From positions 310,001-374,000 of the forward strand of contig NZ_BBZJ01000016.1 in NCBI RefSeq assembly GCF_001417775.1: a DNA stretch of 64,000 bases, given 5' to 3'. A model generated the notes under the pieces. The model was not told the origin of the DNA. It searched no databases and saw only the letters and a program-made list of their open reading frames with translations. Origin of the DNA: Streptomyces sp. TP-A0356. Its GTDB lineage: Bacteria > Actinomycetota > Actinomycetes > Streptomycetales > Streptomycetaceae. The translations under genes and the position numbers were made by a program. This document shows, piece after piece, positions 1-9,114 of this stretch; positions within the stretch are counted from its first letter, which is position 1, and each line of letters opens with the position of its first letter.

Positions 1-237
1 GTGAACCGCGAAGTGACCCTGCCTCTGATCGTCGACGACCGCGGCACGTTGCAGGTGGCGGCCGCGGACGTCAGCAAGCTGCTGCGTACGGTGGGCGGCC
101 GGTGGCTGCGGCTGGTGGAGGCCGGTGAGGAGGGGCTGGACGAGGACACGGTGGCCGCACTGACCATCGAGCTCGCGAAGCTGGCCGACCGGATCGACGT
201 GGCGTGCATCGCGCACAGCAGTGGTTCGCTTCAGTAG
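1..237 (+). CDS. DUF6213-like small hypothetical protein
   Basis: A 78-residue protein starting with GTG at the first base of the window. The sequence is acidic, with no signal peptide or membrane segment. It resembles small Streptomyces proteins annotated DUF6213, but I recognise it only by general pattern (the N-terminal VTLPLIVDDRGTLQV and a helical C-terminal half). It ends 16 bp from the end of the convergent TenA-like gene. No function can be assigned. The upstream region is outside the window, so the start is not verified by a ribosome binding site. Confidence 0.75.
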   Translation: MNREVTLPLIVDDRGTLQVAAADVSKLLRTVGGRWLRLVEAGEEGLDEDTVAALTIELAKLADRIDVACIAHSSGSLQ

Positions 238-253
238 GCCGCGCCACCTTCGT

Positions 254-943
254 TCACAGGGGCGCCGGAGCCGATCCCCTGCCGTCCAGTTCCCACAGGG
301 CGTGCCAGAACCTGGCTTCGTAGCTGCCCAGCAGGCGGCCGTAGCGGTGTGCGCGGGCCTCGTCCAGGCTGTCGGTGTCCAGGCCCTCCTGAATCGCCGC
401 CCGGGCCTTTCGGTCCAGCTCCGGGGACGGCTCGGCGAAGAGGTCGAAGAAGGCGCAGGCCGCGTCGCCGAAGCCGTACTGGCGGCGCAGGGCCAGCGCG
501 ATCGTCGCGCAGTAGCGGCCCCAGGTGGCGAAGTTGACGCTGAGGGCCAGTGCGACGTCGGCCGGCTCGCCGTTCAGGGCGAGCCAGGCCACATAGGCCG
601 GGTAGGCCTGGCAGTCGGCCAGCGGCTCGTACACGGCCGTCTCCGCCTCGCCCGCTCCGCAGCCGGCGGCGTAGGCCCCCAACCGATCCTGGGCCAGGGC
701 TTCACCCTCCGCGAGCATGGTGAAGAAGGCCGCGCAGGCGGGCCGCTCCCCCGACCGCTCGGCCAGATGAAGGAACGCCCTGCGGTCCGCGGCGATCACA
801 TGGCGCTGTTCGAGGGCGAGGGCGGCGAGCGTGGCGGTCCGGGCCGCACCCCGGCCGATCAGCGGGAGCAGCCGGTTGGCGTGCGGGTCCGGGGCGAGCT
901 TCCCGGTGGTCGTCTCCAGCAGTTCCCTGGCCGTCCGGGGCAT
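254..943 (-). CDS. TenA/THI-4-like (haem-oxygenase fold) protein
   Basis: A 229-residue, all-helical protein resembling the TenA/THI-4 family. Members are either thiaminase II-type hydrolases in thiamine salvage or uncharacterised proteins called TenA family regulators in Streptomyces. It contains the alternating aromatic pattern CQAYPAYVAWLALNG and a C-terminal HALWELDG. The ATG at 943 is preceded by AGGAGG on the coding strand. The gene is divergent from rppA, so the 195 bp between them should hold both promoters. The catalytic cysteine of true thiaminases cannot be assigned with confidence, so a thiamine role is inference only. Confidence 0.7.
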   Translation of the reverse strand: MPRTARELLETTTGKLAPDPHANRLLPLIGRGAARTATLAALALEQRHVIAADRRAFLHLAERSGERPACAAFFTMLAEGEALAQDRLGAYAAGCGAGEAETAVYEPLADCQAYPAYVAWLALNGEPADVALALSVNFATWGRYCATIALALRRQYGFGDAACAFFDLFAEPSPELDRKARAAIQEGLDTDSLDEARAHRYGRLLGSYEARFWHALWELDGRGSAPAPL

Positions 944-1138
944 GGGCGCTCCTCCTGCGTCGAGTCCAGTCGTCACCTTACGCACCCATGGTCTCACTCT
1001 GTGCCATCGCTGAAGTGGAGTAATCCGACGAGATATCCCCGCGCCCGCGGGTGATCGTGGGTGGACCACCTCCCTACGGGTGAACCCCCTTCCCGCCGGG
1101 GCGAAGAGTCTCCACCAAGGCGAAAGAAGGCGCGCTCC

Positions 1139-2203
1139 ATGGCCACTCTGTGCAGACCCGCGGTCTCCGTCCCGGAACATGTGATCACGATGGAGGAGAC
1201 GCTCGAACTGGCACGCTCCCGCCATCCGGACCACCCCCAACTCCCGCTGGCACTGCGGCTGATCGCGAACACCGGGGTCCGGACCCGGCACATCGTGCAG
1301 CCCATCGAGGAGACGCTGAAGCACCCGGGCTTCGAGGAGCGCAACAACCTCTACGAAGCCGAGGCGAAGGCCCGCGTCCCGGCGGTCGTCCAGCGGGCGC
1401 TGGACGACGCCGAGCTGCTGACCACCGACATCGACGTGATCATCTATGTGTCGTGCACCGGGTTCATGATGCCCTCGCTGACCGCATGGCTGATCAACTC
1501 GATGAACTTCAACACCGACACGCGGCAGATACCCATCGCCCAGTTGGGCTGCGCAGCCGGCGGTGCGGCCATCAACCGGGCACACGACTTCTGCACGGCC
1601 TACCCGGATGCCAACGCGCTGATCGTGGCCTGCGAGTTCTGTTCGCTGTGCTACCAGCCCACCGATCTGGGCGTGGGCTCGCTGCTGTCCAACGGCCTGT
1701 TCGGCGACGGCCTGGCGGCCGCGGTCGTGCGCGGCAAGGGCGGTACCGGTATCGAGCTGGAGCGCAACGGCTCCTACCTGATCCCCAAGACCGAGGACTG
1801 GATCGCCTACGACGTCCGGGCCACCGGATTCCACTTCCTGCTGGACAAGCGGGTGCCGACCACCATGGCGCCGCTCGCCCCGGCACTCCAGGAACTGGCG
1901 CAACAGCACGGCTGGGACGCTTCGGACCTCGACTTCTACATCGTCCACGCGGGCGGCCCGCGGATCCTGGACGACCTGAGCAAGTTCCTCGAAGTACCGC
2001 AGGAGGCCTTCCGGTTCAGCCGGGCCACCCTCACCGAGTACGGCAACATCGCGAGCGCCGTCGTCCTGGACGCGCTGCGTCGGCTCTTCGAGGCGGGCGG
2101 CGCCGAGCACGCGGCGCGCGGACTGCTCGCCGGGTTCGGACCGGGCATCACGGCGGAGATGGCGCTGGGCCGCTGGCACATCTCCAAGAACGGAAAGAAG
2201 TGA
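1139..2203 (+). CDS. rppA: 1,3,6,8-tetrahydroxynaphthalene synthase RppA (type III PKS)
   Basis: A 354-residue chalcone-synthase-fold homodimer. The family condenses five malonyl-CoA to 1,3,6,8-tetrahydroxynaphthalene (THN), which oxidises to flaviolin. The triad falls at Cys138 (QLGCAAGG), His270 (YIVHAGGPR) and Asn303 (YGNIAS), the same numbering as S. griseus RppA. The N-terminus MATLCRPAVSVPEHVITM also matches, which fixes the ATG at 1139 rather than a GTG 26 codons upstream; AGAAGG lies just 5-prime. The stop is one base before the P450 start, so the two are very probably co-translated. Loss of this gene would be expected to remove flaviolin-type pigment. Confidence 0.95.
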   Translation: MATLCRPAVSVPEHVITMEETLELARSRHPDHPQLPLALRLIANTGVRTRHIVQPIEETLKHPGFEERNNLYEAEAKARVPAVVQRALDDAELLTTDIDVIIYVSCTGFMMPSLTAWLINSMNFNTDTRQIPIAQLGCAAGGAAINRAHDFCTAYPDANALIVACEFCSLCYQPTDLGVGSLLSNGLFGDGLAAAVVRGKGGTGIELERNGSYLIPKTEDWIAYDVRATGFHFLLDKRVPTTMAPLAPALQELAQQHGWDASDLDFYIVHAGGPRILDDLSKFLEVPQEAFRFSRATLTEYGNIASAVVLDALRRLFEAGGAEHAARGLLAGFGPGITAEMALGRWHISKNGKK

Positions 2204-2204
2204 G

Positions 2205-3452
2205 ATGACCACCGGCACGAACGACGAAGCGGCGCGGATGGCCGAGGACACCCTCGCCGGGCCCCTGCCGCCGGTCCGCCGGTGGCCCGCCCTGGACCTG
2301 GCCGGCGTGGACTTCGACCCGGTCCTGGCCGAGTTGATGGGCGAGGGTTCGGTGTCCCGGATCGAGCTGCCCAACGGCGAGGGATGGGCTTGGCTGCTGA
2401 CCCGGTACGACGACGTGCGGATGGTCACGAACGACCCCCGCTTCAGCCGCGAGGCGGTCATGGAGCAGCCGGTCACCCGCCTGGCCCCGCACTTCATCCC
2501 ACAGCGGGGCGCGGTCGGCTTCCTCGACCCGCCCGACCACACCCGGCTGCGCCGCTCGGTCGCCGCGGCCTTCACGGCGCGCGGCGTGGAGCGGGTGCGT
2601 GAGAAGTCACGGCGGATGCTGGACGAGCTCGTCGACGAGCTGCTCCAGGACGGGCCTCCCGCCGACCTCACCGCGGCCATCCTCAGCCCCTTTCCCATCG
2701 CCGTGATCTGCGAGCTGATGGGGGTCCCGGCCGCCGACCGGCGGAACATGCACACCTGGACCCAGCTCATCCTCTCCTCCTCGCACGGCGCGAAGGTCAG
2801 CGAGAAGGCCAAGGACGAGATGAGCGCCTGCTTCGCCGACCTCATCGGCGTCCACGAGGGAAGCACCGGCGAGGACGTCACCTCGCTGCTCGGCGCCGCC
2901 GTGGGCCGGGGCGAGGTGACGCTGGACGAGGCGGTGGGTCTCGCCGTGCTCCTCCAGATCGGCGGCGAGGCGGTCACCAACAACAGCGGGCAGATGTTCT
3001 ACATCCTGCTGACCCGCCCGGACCTGACCGAACGGCTGCGGGCCGAACCGGGGATCCGGCCCCAGGCGGTCGAGGAGCTGCTGCGCTACATCCCCCACCG
3101 CAACGCGGTGGGCCTCTCGCGCATCGCCACCCAGGACGTGGAGATCGGAGGCGTCCGGATCCGGGAGGGCGACGCGGTGTACGTCTCGTACCTGGCGGCG
3201 AACCGCGACCCGGACGTCTTCCCCGACCCCCACGTGATCGACTTCGCCCGCGCCCCGAACCCCCATGTGGCGTTCGGCTACGGCCCGCACTACTGCCCGG
3301 GCGGCATGCTGGCCAGGCTGGAGTCCGAACTGCTGGTGGACGCGCTGCTCGACCGGGTGCCGGGGCTGCGGCTGGCGGTGGCGCCGGACCGGGTGCCGTT
3401 CAAGAAGGGCGCGTTGATCCGCGGCCCCGAGGCCCTGCCCGTCACATGGTGA
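2205..3452 (+). CDS. Cytochrome P450, CYP158A2-like biflaviolin synthase
   Basis: A 415-residue soluble bacterial P450, near-identical in pattern to S. coelicolor CYP158A2, which couples two flaviolin molecules to biflaviolin. The haem-ligand Cys364 lies in FGYGPHYCPGG and the ExxR pair is Glu291/Arg294. The I helix reads GGEAVTNNSG (252-261), so the usual oxygen-activating Thr is replaced by Ala256, a known peculiarity of CYP158A2 in which bound substrate and water relay protons. It follows rppA by one base and is followed by the cupin gene 7 bp later. Electrons must come from ferredoxin and ferredoxin reductase encoded elsewhere. Confidence 0.93.
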   Translation: MTTGTNDEAARMAEDTLAGPLPPVRRWPALDLAGVDFDPVLAELMGEGSVSRIELPNGEGWAWLLTRYDDVRMVTNDPRFSREAVMEQPVTRLAPHFIPQRGAVGFLDPPDHTRLRRSVAAAFTARGVERVREKSRRMLDELVDELLQDGPPADLTAAILSPFPIAVICELMGVPAADRRNMHTWTQLILSSSHGAKVSEKAKDEMSACFADLIGVHEGSTGEDVTSLLGAAVGRGEVTLDEAVGLAVLLQIGGEAVTNNSGQMFYILLTRPDLTERLRAEPGIRPQAVEELLRYIPHRNAVGLSRIATQDVEIGGVRIREGDAVYVSYLAANRDPDVFPDPHVIDFARAPNPHVAFGYGPHYCPGGMLARLESELLVDALLDRVPGLRLAVAPDRVPFKKGALIRGPEALPVTW

Positions 3453-3459
3453 GCGGCCG

Positions 3460-4017
3460 ATGACGACCACCGAAGGAGTGGCGGCGAGCGGAGGCGCGGC
3501 GGCCACCGAAGGACTGCTCGTGCCACCGGGCCACGGACGCGTCGTACGGACGCCCGCCCAGCATGTGACGTTCAAGGTGACCGGCTCGCACTCGCGCACG
3601 GCATCCACGTTCGAGGTGATCGTGCCGCCGGGCTTCGACGTCGGCGCACATGTGCACACGCGCAGCGAGGAGTTGTTCTACGTGCTGGAGGGTGAGCTGG
3701 ACGTGCTCGCCTTCGAGCCGCGCGTACGGACCCCCGACAACTGGCAGAAGTGGGAGTCGAGGTCGGGCAGCCGGGTGGTGCGGGCGACGCCGGGCACGGT
3801 CATCGTCGTACCGCCCGGCTGTCCGCACGCCTTCGCCAACCCCACGGAGACCCCCGCGAAGGTGTTCTTCCAGGCCTCCCCGCCCCCTGACCACGAGCGC
3901 TACTTCGAGGAGCTGCTGGAGATCCTTGGGAACGGGGGGCCGCCGGACCATGCGGCGATCGAGGCGCTGCGCAGGCGGTACGACATCGAGCAGCTCACGC
4001 CTCTGAGACACCGCTGA
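3460..4017 (+). CDS. Cupin-domain protein, putative THN monooxygenase (MomA-like)
   Basis: A 185-residue single-domain cupin. The first cupin motif is GAHVHTRSEELFYVLEGELDV, giving metal-binding His residues and a Glu; the second, with PPGCPHAFANP, supplies the last His. In Streptomyces the cupin next to rppA (MomA in S. antibioticus) oxidises THN to flaviolin, so this protein probably sits between RppA and the P450 in the pathway. The ATG at 3460 lies 7 bp after the P450 stop. The gene ends 3 bp from the convergent acyl-CoA dehydrogenase, with no room for a separate terminator. Confidence 0.85.
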   Translation: MTTTEGVAASGGAAATEGLLVPPGHGRVVRTPAQHVTFKVTGSHSRTASTFEVIVPPGFDVGAHVHTRSEELFYVLEGELDVLAFEPRVRTPDNWQKWESRSGSRVVRATPGTVIVVPPGCPHAFANPTETPAKVFFQASPPPDHERYFEELLEILGNGGPPDHAAIEALRRRYDIEQLTPLRHR

Positions 4018-4020
4018 GCG

Positions 4021-5247
4021 CTATCGGATCGGCATCCCCGCCAACGTACGCGCGATCACCAGCCGCTGGATCTCGCTCGTGCCCTCGAAGATGGTGTAGA
4101 TGGCTGCGTCCCGGTGCATCCGCTCCACCGGGTACTCCCGGGTGTACCCGTTCCCACCCAGGATCTGGATCGCCTGCGCGGTCACCTTCTTCGCCGTCTC
4201 GCTCGCGAACAGCTTCGACATCGACCCCTCGGCCGCCGTGAACGGCTTCCCGCTGATCGCCATCCACGAGGCCCGCCACACCAGCAGCCGCGCCGCGTCG
4301 ATCTGCGTTCGCATGTCCGCGAGCTGGAAGGCGACGCCCTGGTTGTCGATGATCGGCCGTCCGAACTGCTCACGCGTCCTCGCGTAGTCCAGCGCCACCT
4401 CGTAGGCGGCCCGGGCCGTGCCCACGGCCATCGCTCCCACGGCCGGACGGGACGCCTCGAAGGTGGCCATCGCCGCGTTCTTCACACGCTCTCCGCCCGC
4501 CTTCGCCTTCTCGCGGGCGCGCGCCAGCCGCTCGTCCAGCTTCTCCTTGCCGCCGAGCAGGCAGGAGCCGGGGACGCGGACGTCTTCGAGGACCACCTCG
4601 GCCGTGTGCGAGGCGCGGATGCCGTGCTTCTTGAACTTCTGTCCCTGGGACAGGCCGGGGGTGTTCGGGGGGATGATGAAGGACGCGTGGCCCTTGGAAC
4701 CCAGCTCGGGGTCCACCACGGCGACCACGACGTGGACGTTGGCGATGCCGCCGTTGGTCGCCCAGGTCTTGGTGCCGTTGATCACCCACTCGTCCTTGGC
4801 CTCGTCGTACACCGCGCGCGTGCGCATGGAGGCGACATCGGAGCCGGCGTCGGGCTCGGAGGAGCAGAAGGCGGCCACCTTGACATCGTTGGTGTCGCCG
4901 TACATCTGGGGGATCCAGGTGCCGATCTGCTCCTCGGTTCCGTTGGCCAGCACGCCCACGGCGGCGAGGCCGGTGCCGACGATCGACAGCGCGATGCCCG
5001 CGTCGCCCCAGAACAGCTCCTCCATGGCCATGGGTATGCCGAGGCCCGTGGGGTCGAAGTACTGCTGGGCGTAGAAGTCGAGAGAGTAGATCCCGACCTT
5101 CGCGGCCTCCTGGATGACCGGCCAGGGAGTCTCCTCACGCTCGTCCCATTCGGCTGCCGCGGGACGGATCACATCGGCGGCGAAGCCGTGCAGCCAGTCC
5201 CGGACCTCCTTCTGTTCGTCGTTGAGCTCCATGGTGAACTCGGCCAT
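4021..5247 (-). CDS. Acyl-CoA dehydrogenase family protein
   Basis: A 408-residue flavoprotein of the acyl-CoA dehydrogenase family (alpha,beta-dehydrogenation of acyl-CoA with FAD). The N-terminal helical domain is followed by the beta domain with [14 protein letters not shown] and then the C-terminal helical domain with [16 protein letters not shown]. The catalytic base is the Glu of [13 protein letters not shown] Lys/Ala-rich stretch ([13 protein letters not shown]) inside the beta-domain loop is longer than in many homologues. The substrate chain length is not predictable. It is divergent from the TetR gene, and a perfect palindrome lies 24 bp upstream of its start, so repression by that regulator is likely. 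Confidence 0.93.
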   Translation of the reverse strand: MAEFTMELNDEQKEVRDWLHGFAADVIRPAAAEWDEREETPWPVIQEAAKVGIYSLDFYAQQYFDPTGLGIPMAMEELFWGDAGIALSIVGTGLAAVGVLANGTEEQIGTWIPQMYGDTNDVKVAAFCSSEPDAGSDVASMRTRAVYDEAKDEWVINGTKTWATNGGIANVHVVVAVVDPELGSKGHASFIIPPNTPGLSQGQKFKKHGIRASHTAEVVLEDVRVPGSCLLGGKEKLDERLARAREKAKAGGERVKNAAMATFEASRPAVGAMAVGTARAAYEVALDYARTREQFGRPIIDNQGVAFQLADMRTQIDAARLLVWRASWMAISGKPFTAAEGSMSKLFASETAKKVTAQAIQILGGNGYTREYPVERMHRDAAIYTIFEGTSEIQRLVIARTLAGMPIR

Positions 5248-5270
5248 GTCCCCTCCAGCACTGCGCTAAC

Positions 5271-5289
5271 CTGTTACTTGCGGTAACAG
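5271..5289. promoter_or_regulatory. Palindromic operator candidate for the TetR regulator
   Basis: A perfect inverted repeat, CTGTTAC-TTGCG-GTAACAG, with 7-bp arms and a 5-bp spacer. It lies in the 188-bp gap between the divergent acyl-CoA dehydrogenase and TetR genes. A further GTTAC half-site follows at 5295-5299 and another at 5388-5392. Its size and symmetry suit a TetR dimer. Assignment to the neighbouring regulator is inferred from position. Confidence 0.6.
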
Positions 5290-5435
5290 AAGTATGTTAC
5301 TCACCAGTAGAAGAAGTCAACTCCCAGGCCGGACGGGCCGCCTACCGGGCGAGTCGGCATCTCGTTCGATACCGACCGGCCTTTCAGTGTTACTTTGCGC
5401 AGGCGTCAGCGACACAGCACGGGTGGGGAGAGATC

Positions 5436-6080
5436 ATGGACACCACGCAGCGGGCCGATCAGCAGCGGTCGGCCGACCGCCGACGGCGAGAGCTGCTGGA
5501 GGCCGCCGACAGGGTGGTGCTGCGCGACGGCCCCGGCGCCTCGATGAACGCCATCGCCGCCGAAGCCGGCATCACCAAGCCGATCCTCTACCGTCACTTC
5601 GGCGACAAGGGCGGGCTGTACGCCGCGCTCGCCAAGCGGCACACGGACGCGCTGCTCGACTCCCTGCGGGCGGCGCTGGACGCCCCGGCCGACCGGCGGG
5701 AGCGGGTGGAGTCCACGCTGGACACCTACCTCGCGGCGATCGAGGCACGACCGCAGGTGTACCGCTTCCTGATGCACCCGGCGGAGGGCGGCTCGCAGAA
5801 CGACCAGGGCTTCGACACGGGCCGGCACTCGATCCCGGTGCTGCGCCGCATGGGCGAGGAGCTGGCGCAGGTCATCGAGGAGCGGCTGGACCTGGGGCCG
5901 GACAGCCACCAGCTCGCCCGGGTGTGGGGCCATGGAATCGTCGGCATGATGCACGCCGCCGGTGACTGGTGGCTGGGTGAAAGACCCTGCTCCCGGGCGG
6001 ATTTGGTGCGCAGCCTGGCGGACCTGTTGTGGGGCCGGCTGGCCGCCGCCGGGGACCGCATGGGAGGTCCGGGGTTCTGA
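5436..6080 (+). CDS. TetR/AcrR family transcriptional regulator
   Basis: A 214-residue repressor of the TetR family. The N-terminal helix-turn-helix (about residues 20-65) contains GASMNAIAAEAGITKPILYRHFGDKG, cut here only for recognition; the remainder is the ligand-binding and dimer domain. The ATG at 5436 follows GGGGAGAGATC. It is divergent from the acyl-CoA dehydrogenase and probably controls it, and itself, through the palindrome centred near 5280. The ligand is likely an acyl-CoA given the target, but that is inference. Confidence 0.92.
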   Translation: MDTTQRADQQRSADRRRRELLEAADRVVLRDGPGASMNAIAAEAGITKPILYRHFGDKGGLYAALAKRHTDALLDSLRAALDAPADRRERVESTLDTYLAAIEARPQVYRFLMHPAEGGSQNDQGFDTGRHSIPVLRRMGEELAQVIEERLDLGPDSHQLARVWGHGIVGMMHAAGDWWLGERPCSRADLVRSLADLLWGRLAAAGDRMGGPGF

Positions 6081-6160
6081 GCGCCCCCCGGGACGGTGAC
6101 ACGTGCGGCTCCGCCGCGGAGGCGCGGTCGGCCCCCTGCGCCCAGCAGCCGGAACACACC

Positions 6161-6700
6161 TCACCGGCTCCACGGCGCTCGCGCAGCCTGGCGCATCACC
6201 CGGCGGTGCCGCCGGCCACTGAGCCGGTCCACGTACAGGCCCCCGTCCAGGTGGTCGCACTCGTGCTGGAGACACCGGGCGAACCATCCGGTCCCGTGCA
6301 CCCGTACCGGCTCGCCGTCCGCGGTGCAGCCCTCGACGACCGCGTGGTCGTACCGCTCGGTACCCGCCTCCAGTCCCGGCAGCGACAGACACCCCTCCGG
6401 TCCGCGGAGCACCACACCGTCGGCCTCGACGAGCCGTGGGTTGACCACATGTCCCAGATGGCGAACCTCCTCGTCGTCCGGGCAGTCGTACACGAACACA
6501 CGCAGCGACTCCCCGATCTGGTTCGCCGCCAGTCCCACTCCCTGCGCGGCGTACATCGTGGCGAACATGTCCTCGACCAGCCGGGCCAGTTCGGGACCGA
6601 AGTCGGTGACCTCCGCGCACGGTGTGCGCAGCACCCGGTCGCCGAGCAGGATGAGGGGCCGGACACGCCCTCGGGCGCCCGGGATGGAGCCGTGTCGCAT
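6161..6700 (-). CDS. def: Peptide deformylase
   Basis: A 179-residue metalloenzyme removing the N-formyl group from nascent proteins. All three family motifs are intact: GVGLAANQIG (54-63), EGCLSLP with Cys104, and QHECDHL with His146, Glu147 and His150. The start is ATG at 6700, giving MRHGSIPG; no strong ribosome binding site is visible, so a slightly different start is possible. Streptomyces encode several deformylases, and this one stands alone, convergent with the TetR gene and divergent from murT, without a methionyl-tRNA formyltransferase neighbour. The C-terminus is short and basic. Confidence 0.93.
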   Translation of the reverse strand: MRHGSIPGARGRVRPLILLGDRVLRTPCAEVTDFGPELARLVEDMFATMYAAQGVGLAANQIGESLRVFVYDCPDDEEVRHLGHVVNPRLVEADGVVLRGPEGCLSLPGLEAGTERYDHAVVEGCTADGEPVRVHGTGWFARCLQHECDHLDGGLYVDRLSGRRHRRVMRQAARAPWSR

Positions 6701-6842
6701 GGCGGCAAGGGTACGGTCCTCAAGGCCGCGAGGGCGCCGGGGTGGTGCCGCGATTCGGGTGCGTGAATGGATCTCGATAGGCTGAGGTCCACACGTTGCC
6801 GGGACAGGGCGCGGCGCCGTACGCAAGGAGGATCGAGAACTG

Positions 6843-8081
6843 ATGGCAGGCAACTCGGACCCGCTGACGCCGCGGGCCAAGCTGGCCGTGACCGCGGGCA
6901 AGGCGGTCGCTGCGGCATCGCGCGCCGCGGGACGCGGCAGCGGTTCGGTGATCGGCGGCCGCGTCGCGCTCAGACTCGACCCCGACCTCCTCGGCCGGCT
7001 CGCCCAGAGCCTGGACGTCGTGCTGGTCTCGGCGACCAACGGCAAGACCACGACCACCCGGCTGATCGCCGAGGCGCTGCGCGCCGCGGGACCGGTCGTC
7101 TCCAACGCGCTCGGCGCCAACATGCCCGCCGGCATCACCTCGGCGCTGGCCGGCAGCTCGGACGCCCGGTTCGGTGTCATCGAGGTCGACGAGAAGTATC
7201 TGGCCGGGGTCGCCCGGGACACCGACCCGAAGTGCATCGCGCTGCTCAACCTCTCCCGCGACCAGCTCGACCGCGCCGCCGAGACCCGTATGCTCGCCGA
7301 GAACTGGCGCGAGGGCCTGGCGGGTTCGAAGGCCGTCGTGGTCGCCAACTGCGACGACCCGCTGGTCGTGTGGGCCGCCTCCTCCTCCCCCAACGTGATC
7401 TGGGTCGCCGCCGGCCAGATGTGGAAGGACGACGCCTGGTCCTGCCCGTCCTGCGGCGGTGTGATGCAGCGCCCGGGCGACGACTGGTACTGCGGCGAGT
7501 GCGGCTTCCGCCGGCCGGCCCCGAGCTGGGCGCTGTCCGGTGACCACGTCCTGGACCCGCACGGCTCCGCCTGGCCGATCCACCTGCAGCTGCCGGGCCG
7601 CGCCAACAAGGCGAACGCCGCCACCTCGGCCGCCGTCGCCGCCGTCTTCGGGGTCCCCCCGCAGGTCGCCCTGGAGCGCATGTACCAGGTGCAGGCGGTC
7701 GCCGGGCGCTATGACGTCGTCCAGTTCCAGGAGCGCGACCTGCGCCTGCTGCTGGCGAAGAACCCGGCGGGCTGGCTGGAGACGTTCTCGCTGATCGACC
7801 CGCCGCCGTCCCCGGTCATCCTGTCGGTGAACGCGCGCGGCGCGGACGGCACCGACACCTCCTGGCTGTGGGACGTCGACTACACGCGGCTGACCGGCCA
7901 CCCGATCTTCGTCATCGGCGACCGTAAGCTGGACCTCGCCGTGCGCCTGGAGGTCGCGAACCAGTCCTTCCAGGTCTGCGAGAACCTCGACCAGGCCGTG
8001 CAGCTCGCGCCGCCGGGCCGGATCGAGGTCATCGCGAACTACACCGCGTTCCAGGACCTGCGCCGCCGCGTCGGCAACTGA
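6843..8081 (+). CDS. murT: Lipid II isoglutaminyl synthase, MurT subunit
   Basis: A 412-residue Mur-ligase-like protein. With GatD it amidates the D-glutamate of lipid II to D-isoglutamine. The P-loop is SATNGKTTTTRL near residues 63-74. A Cys4 zinc ribbon (CPSCGG then YCGECG) is inserted in the middle domain, as in other MurT proteins. The C-terminal DUF1727 region follows. An AAGGAGG site precedes the ATG. gatD follows 19 bp downstream, the usual operon arrangement for this heterodimer. Confidence 0.95.
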   Translation: MAGNSDPLTPRAKLAVTAGKAVAAASRAAGRGSGSVIGGRVALRLDPDLLGRLAQSLDVVLVSATNGKTTTTRLIAEALRAAGPVVSNALGANMPAGITSALAGSSDARFGVIEVDEKYLAGVARDTDPKCIALLNLSRDQLDRAAETRMLAENWREGLAGSKAVVVANCDDPLVVWAASSSPNVIWVAAGQMWKDDAWSCPSCGGVMQRPGDDWYCGECGFRRPAPSWALSGDHVLDPHGSAWPIHLQLPGRANKANAATSAAVAAVFGVPPQVALERMYQVQAVAGRYDVVQFQERDLRLLLAKNPAGWLETFSLIDPPPSPVILSVNARGADGTDTSWLWDVDYTRLTGHPIFVIGDRKLDLAVRLEVANQSFQVCENLDQAVQLAPPGRIEVIANYTAFQDLRRRVGN

Positions 8082-8100
8082 CCACGAAGGACGATCATCC

Positions 8101-8829
8101 ATGAGTGACAACAGCCTGCGTCTGGTGTGGATCTACCCGGACCTGCTGAGCACCTACGGCGACCAGGGCAACGCGCTCGTCGTGGAGCGCCGGGCCCGCC
8201 AGCGCGGCCTCGACGTGGCCCGTCTCGACGTGCGCAGCGACCAGCCGATCCCGACCTCGGGCGACATCTATCTGATCGGGGGCGGCGAGGACCGTCCGCA
8301 GCGTCTCGCGGCCGAGCGGCTGCGCCGCGACGGCGGTCTGTACCGGGCCGTGGAGAACGGCGCGATCGTCTTCTCCGTCTGCGCCGGCTACCAGATCCTG
8401 GGCCACGAGTTCATCAACGACCTCGGTCAGCGCGAGCCGGGCCTCGGCCTGCTCGACGTCGTCTCGGTGCGTGGCGAGGGCGAGCGGTGCGTCGGCGACG
8501 TCCTCGCGGACATCGACCCGCGCCTGGGTCTGCCCCCGCTCACCGGCTTCGAGAACCACCAGGGCGTCACCCACGTCGGCCCGACCGCCCGCCCCTTCGC
8601 GCAGGTGAAGCTCGGCAAGGGCAACGGCACGGGCGACGGTACGGAGGGCGCGTACAACGACACGGTCTTCGGTACGTACATGCACGGTCCCGTCCTCGCG
8701 CGCAACCCGCTGATCGCCGATCTGCTGCTCAAGCTGGCGCTCGACGTCAACGCGCTCCCGCCGATCGACGACCACTGGTACGAGGCGCTGCGCAACGAGC
8801 GGATCGCGGCGGCGCAGCAGCCCGCGTAA
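8101..8829 (+). CDS. gatD: Lipid II isoglutaminyl synthase, GatD glutaminase subunit
   Basis: A 242-residue class I glutamine amidotransferase-like protein (CobB/CobQ type) that releases ammonia from glutamine for MurT. The nucleophile is Cys94 in VFSVCAGYQILG; the histidine is in GTYMHGPVLARNP near the C-terminus. The N-terminal WIYPDLLSTYGDQGN matches GatD proteins. It lies directly downstream of murT and is almost certainly co-transcribed. The 285-bp gap to pfkA holds no gene. Confidence 0.95.
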   Translation: MSDNSLRLVWIYPDLLSTYGDQGNALVVERRARQRGLDVARLDVRSDQPIPTSGDIYLIGGGEDRPQRLAAERLRRDGGLYRAVENGAIVFSVCAGYQILGHEFINDLGQREPGLGLLDVVSVRGEGERCVGDVLADIDPRLGLPPLTGFENHQGVTHVGPTARPFAQVKLGKGNGTGDGTEGAYNDTVFGTYMHGPVLARNPLIADLLLKLALDVNALPPIDDHWYEALRNERIAAAQQPA

Positions 8830-9044
8830 GAGCTCCGAACAGAATGGGCGCCCCGGCTCACGGCGTCCGGCACGCACGCTCGCTGCCGTCGGGCAGCCGC
8901 GAAGCGGTTCGCAGAGCCCGGCCGACGGCCCGTACACCTGTCCGCCGACCGGGCGAAACCAGCCCGTCTGGCGACGCGTCCGCACAGCTGAGCGGGTGCG
9001 TCCAGCAGGCGGACGCACAGTGCTGCCGCGCCCCCTGTCGCCGG

Positions 9045-9081
9045 TAGGGTGGCGGGGATCGAACCGGACAGCGTGGTCCGG
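9045..9081 (+). promoter_or_regulatory. Candidate promoter and palindrome upstream of pfkA
   Basis: TAGGGT at 9045-9050 resembles a vegetative Streptomyces -10 element, and the region 18 bp upstream (TGCTGC) is a weak -35. Immediately downstream is a perfect repeat, CCGGAC-AGCGTG-GTCCGG (9064-9081), which could be an operator or a 5-prime leader hairpin. Both readings come from pattern only. Confidence 0.3.
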
Positions 9082-9114
9082 TCCCCGGCCCACGTTGAGA
9101 AGGTATTTCGGGCT

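Noticed and set aside
254..2983. A 909-codon open frame on the minus strand across rppA and the P450
   Set aside because: It is antisense to two strongly conserved genes. Only its last 229 codons, the TenA-like protein, have family features and a ribosome binding site.
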